A DNA stretch of 64,000 nt from Clostridium kluyveri (GTDB lineage: Bacteria > Bacillota > Clostridia > Clostridiales > Clostridiaceae), in NCBI RefSeq assembly GCF_001902295.1, contig NZ_CP018335.1, positions 3,596,001 to 3,660,000 on the forward strand, read 5' to 3'. The translations under genes and the position numbers were made by a program. Positions 61,167 to 64,000 of the stretch are shown here, piece by piece. How positions within the stretch are numbered: position 1 is the first letter of the stretch; the number at the start of each line of letters is the position of its first letter. The notes under the pieces were generated by a model. The model saw only the letters and a program-made list of their open reading frames with translations, was not told the origin of the DNA and ran no database searches.

Positions 61167-62627
61167 GTGTATAGATTAGATCAAAGTGAAACTCCACTAT
61201 TTGATGCATTAATGGAATATGTAAACAGGGACACCATACCTTTTCATGTGCCAGGACATAAAAAAGGTGTGGGAATGGATAAGGAATTCAAACAATTTAT
61301 AGGAGAAAACCCCTTTAAAATTGACGTTACTGTATTTAAACTAGTGGATAGCCTTCACCATCCTACAGGTCCAATAAAAAGAGCTCAGCAATTGGCTGCA
61401 GATGCCTACGGTTCTGATGCTGCTTTTTTTTCCATTCACGGTACATCAGGAGCAATACAGTCAATGATTATGTCCGTGGTAAATTCCGGTGACAAATTAA
61501 TAATTCCAAGAAATGTGCATAAATCTGTTACTGCAGGAATTATACTAAGCGGTGCAATACCTGTATATATGCAGCCGGCTCTGGATAAAAGGGTAGGAAT
61601 TGCACAAGGTGTTACTCCTGAAACTGTGGAGGATACTCTAAAGAAGCATCCTGACGCCAAGGCTGTCTTAATAATAAATCCTACCTACTATGGAGTAGCT
61701 ACAGATATAAAAAAAATTTCAGATATTGTCCACAGTTATGATATCCCTTTAATTGTAGATGAGGCTCACGGACCACACCTTGGTTTTAATGATAATCTGC
61801 CCATGTCTGCTATAGAAGCCGGTGCCGATATGTGTGCCCAAAGTACTCATAAAATAATCGGTGCCTTAACCCAATGCTCCTTACTTCATGTCTGTTCAGA
61901 GCGAATTGACATAAATAGAGTGCATCAGGTCTTATCTCTACTGCAGACAACTTCTCCCTCTTATATTTTAATGGCTTCACTTGATTGTGCCAGAAGACAA
62001 ATAGCCCTCTGGGGCAAAGAACTTTTGGATAAATCCATTGAACTTGCAAATTATGTGCGGTATGAAATAAATAATATTAAAGGATTTTACTGCTTCGGAG
62101 AAGAAATAGTAGGAAATGAGGGTGTCACAGCCCTTGATCCTACTAAAATAACTATAAACTGTAGAGAACTTGGAATTACAGGATATGACTTAGATATGAT
62201 CTTATCCAATAAATATCATATTCAAATGGAGCTTTCAGATTTATATAATGTTTTAGCAGTAGGTTCTTTTGGAGATACCAAAGAAGCTATGGATACCCTT
62301 TTGCATGCACTGAAAGAAATAAGCACAGAATATTATGTTAAAGAAAATAAAAAATCTGATTTTTTAGATATCCCTAATATACCAAAACAAATAAAAATTC
62401 CAAGAGATGCATTTAATTCTCCTAAAAAACCACTTCTCCTAAAAAACAGCATAGGAATGATAAGTGGTGAGTTTTTAATGGCATACCCTCCCGGAATACC
62501 AATACTTTGTCCTGGAGAGGAGATAACAAAAGAAATTGTAGATTATGTACAAAAACTAAAGAACACTGGATTGTATGTCCAAGGTACTGAGGACCCTGAA
62601 GTAGAATATATAAAAGTAGTAGTATAA
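61167..62627 (+). CDS. speA: Arginine/lysine/ornithine decarboxylase, SpeA-like
   Basis: 486 residues, the short Firmicutes type of the Orn/Lys/Arg decarboxylase family. PFHVPGHKKG near 25-34, FSIHGTSGAIQ near 88-98, IVDEAHGPH at 196-204 and the PLP lysine in QSTHKIIGALTQ (K229). It makes agmatine or another diamine for polyamine synthesis; speE in this window is a later step. GTG at 61167 with GAAGGTG upstream. The exact substrate (arginine versus lysine) cannot be fixed from motifs. Confidence 0.9.
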   Translation: MYRLDQSETPLFDALMEYVNRDTIPFHVPGHKKGVGMDKEFKQFIGENPFKIDVTVFKLVDSLHHPTGPIKRAQQLAADAYGSDAAFFSIHGTSGAIQSMIMSVVNSGDKLIIPRNVHKSVTAGIILSGAIPVYMQPALDKRVGIAQGVTPETVEDTLKKHPDAKAVLIINPTYYGVATDIKKISDIVHSYDIPLIVDEAHGPHLGFNDNLPMSAIEAGADMCAQSTHKIIGALTQCSLLHVCSERIDINRVHQVLSLLQTTSPSYILMASLDCARRQIALWGKELLDKSIELANYVRYEINNIKGFYCFGEEIVGNEGVTALDPTKITINCRELGITGYDLDMILSNKYHIQMELSDLYNVLAVGSFGDTKEAMDTLLHALKEISTEYYVKENKKSDFLDIPNIPKQIKIPRDAFNSPKKPLLLKNSIGMISGEFLMAYPPGIPILCPGEEITKEIVDYVQKLKNTGLYVQGTEDPEVEYIKVVV

Positions 62628-62716
62628 ACCAACACTTATCAGAAAGCTGAAGCTTCTTCAAAGTGGGGTATAATCATTGCTGCATCCCCTTATAAGTTAT
62701 TCCCCTAAAGAATAAC

Positions 62717-62794
62717 GTATTCTAAACTAAGAATACTGTCAATAAGGTTCAGATGGAGAAAGTATTACTTATGAACGAACTCCATCTAAACCTT
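62717..62794 (-). terminator. Stem-loops after the DUF523 gene and speA
   Basis: Large stem AAGGTTCAGATGGAG (62744-62758) / CTCCATCTAAACCTT (62780-62794), one mismatch, spanning the DUF523 stop codon. A smaller one, GTATTCT/AGAATAC, is at 62717-62736. They lie between convergent genes, but no T run follows, so termination is only likely. Confidence 0.45.
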
Positions 62795-63247
62795 AGAACC
62801 ACTTGATATATCTTCTTCTGTATATATCTTTATTCCGTTTTTAATAAGCAGTTCTGTTGTAACTCCATTTCCTTTTATGATATTTTTCTTAAAACTGCCA
62901 TCATAAATTTTATTATGACCACAGGAAGGACTTTTAGATTTTAATATGGCCTTTTTTATATTGAATGCTTTAGCTATATTTAAAGTTTCATAGGCACCTC
63001 TTAAAAAATTATCCGTAACATTTTTTCCATCTGAAGTCACTACAATAGCTTTTCTATCCAGCACATCGCCTCCTGTACCTCCACGTATTTCACAAGGTTC
63101 TCTTGGAGTGGTAAGTCCCCCCAGCTGTTCTGGACATATAGGTATTATTCTCTCTTTCCTTATAAGTTTTAATACCTCCTGAGAAAGATTGTTTTCTCCA
63201 TTATATTTAGTATTAATTCCACACAAACATGCACTAACCAATATCAT
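62786..63247 (-). CDS. DUF523 family protein
   Basis: 153 residues starting MILVSACLCGINTKYNG. Conserved cysteines and blocks: CLCG, ICPEQLGGLTTPREPCEI and KSKSPSCGHNKIYDG, all DUF523 hallmarks. Biochemical role unknown; the conserved cysteines suggest metal or sulfur chemistry. Start at ATG 63247, right after AGGAGG; a TTG six codons upstream overlaps the site. 20 bases downstream of mutS2. Confidence 0.9.
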   Translation of the reverse strand: MILVSACLCGINTKYNGENNLSQEVLKLIRKERIIPICPEQLGGLTTPREPCEIRGGTGGDVLDRKAIVVTSDGKNVTDNFLRGAYETLNIAKAFNIKKAILKSKSPSCGHNKIYDGSFKKNIIKGNGVTTELLIKNGIKIYTEEDISSGSKV

Positions 63248-63267
63248 TTTTTTCCTCCTAATCAACT

Positions 63268-64000
63268 CTATTTCAATTCTACTATTGTAACTCCAGTACC
63301 ACCTTCACCATACTCACCAATTCTATAGTTTTTTACATGGGAATGAGATTTTAACATATCTGTTATAGAACTTCTTAATACCCCCGTACCTTTTCCATGT
63401 ATTATAGTTACTTCTTTAAGTCCTGCTACATATGCATCATCTAAATACTTATCTGTAATATAGGCTGCCTCTATAGAATCCATTCCCCTTAAATCCACTG
63501 ACGCAGCAACACTTCTTAAATTCAAATTAGCTTCTCTTTTTAATTTTTTATCTGTGTTTTTAGTGTTTCCCTTAGATGCCCTTAATTCTTTTAAATTAAC
63601 ACTTATTTTCATAATGCCCGCTTGAACTTGTACTTCTCCCTTATTATCGGGTTTTGATAATACCAATACCTTTTGGTTTAGTGATGGAATAAATACTTCT
63701 TCACCCTCTTTTACAGATTTAAGCTGCTGACCATTTTCACTTTTAGCTTTATGTAAGTCTTCTTCAACATCTTCCAGCTTATCTTTAAGCATCTTTCTAC
63801 GTTCTTCTAATTCATGCTTTACAGAAGAACTATATCCCATTCTTTCTAATTCTCTTATGTCCTTTAAAATTCTATCTGCCTCTTCTTTAGATTCCGTTAT
63901 TATTTCTCTGGCTTTTCTATGGGCTTCTGTAATGGATTTATCCCTTACTTCTTGCAATCTAATAGCTTTCTGTTCATATTTTTCTTTTATTTTAGCTGAT
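63268..64000 (-). CDS. mutS2: MutS2/endonuclease, C-terminal part (cut by window edge)
   Basis: 244 codons are visible; the frame is open to the right edge. Coiled-coil segment (about the first 90 visible residues, EEADRILKDIRELERM...), a KOW/SH3-like part (GEEVFIPSLNQKVLVLSK), and a C-terminal Smr domain with VDLRGMDSIEAA and IIHGKGTGVLRSSI. MutS2 acts on branched DNA and collided ribosomes. The ATPase domain lies outside the window. Confidence 0.93.
   Translation of the reverse strand, partial: SAKIKEKYEQKAIRLQEVRDKSITEAHRKAREIITESKEEADRILKDIRELERMGYSSSVKHELEERRKMLKDKLEDVEEDLHKAKSENGQQLKSVKEGEEVFIPSLNQKVLVLSKPDNKGEVQVQAGIMKISVNLKELRASKGNTKNTDKKLKREANLNLRSVAASVDLRGMDSIEAAYITDKYLDDAYVAGLKEVTIIHGKGTGVLRSSITDMLKSHSHVKNYRIGEYGEGGTGVTIVELK

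Overview
The window reads as a stretch of chromosome from a low-GC, spore-forming Clostridium. Signs are the very AT-rich sequence, AGGAGG-type ribosome binding sites with many GTG and TTG starts, the spoIIA sporulation sigma operon, a SCIFF peptide with its radical SAM maturase, and the order apt-recJ-secF-secD-yajC-tgt-queA-ruvB-ruvA. It looks closest to the C. kluyveri / C. ljungdahlii group, but this is inferred from gene content only. Nearly all genes lie on the minus strand. Only pbpA, pdaA and speA are on plus. No tRNA, rRNA, CRISPR array or intact transposase was seen.

Layout by region: (1) 1-14.5 kb is a conserved housekeeping block: dtd (partial), relA/spoT, apt, a degenerate recJ, secF, secD, scfB, scfA, a small membrane protein, yajC, tgt, queA, ruvB, ruvA, a BofC-domain protein and a secreted metallo-beta-lactamase-fold protein. 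(2) 14.6-20.9 kb is an island bounded by two identical 61-bp direct repeats; one copy is the 3' end of yebC. Inside are decayed polymorphic toxins with immunity genes (HNH-like remnant, LHH nuclease + SUKH, PD-(D/E)XK-like nuclease + DUF6572) and an intact abiEi-abiEii pair. (3) 20.9-35.4 kb holds yebC, yigZ, a MocR-type regulator, a nucleotidyltransferase, hflX with an added JAMM-like domain, pbpA, spoIIAA-spoIIAB-sigF, speE, a CamA-like solitary adenine methyltransferase and pdaA. (4) 35.5-60.9 kb is a surface polysaccharide locus, read from pgcA and galU at the right down to tagA at the left. It has glycosyltransferases, two flippases, two polymerase/ligase-type proteins, two acyltransferases, an initiating sugar transferase and a wbpA/B/D/I set for a di-acetamido uronic acid. 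(5) 61-64 kb carries speA, a DUF523 gene and the 3' part of mutS2.

How the genes fit together: SecD/SecF/YajC are accessory translocase subunits. Tgt and QueA make queuosine in tRNA. RuvA/RuvB form the Holliday junction motor (no ruvC here). SpoIIAA/SpoIIAB control sigma-F, and PdaA modifies spore cortex. The CamA-like methyltransferase sits between speE and pdaA, 2 kb from spoIIA, and is the most interesting single gene. SpeA and SpeE belong to polyamine synthesis. The strongest novelty candidates are the CamA homologue, the yebC-bounded island, the RecJ homologue that has lost its metal ligands, the JAMM-HflX fusion, and a polysaccharide pathway lacking its aminotransferase and carrying a substrate-binding lipoprotein without a transporter.
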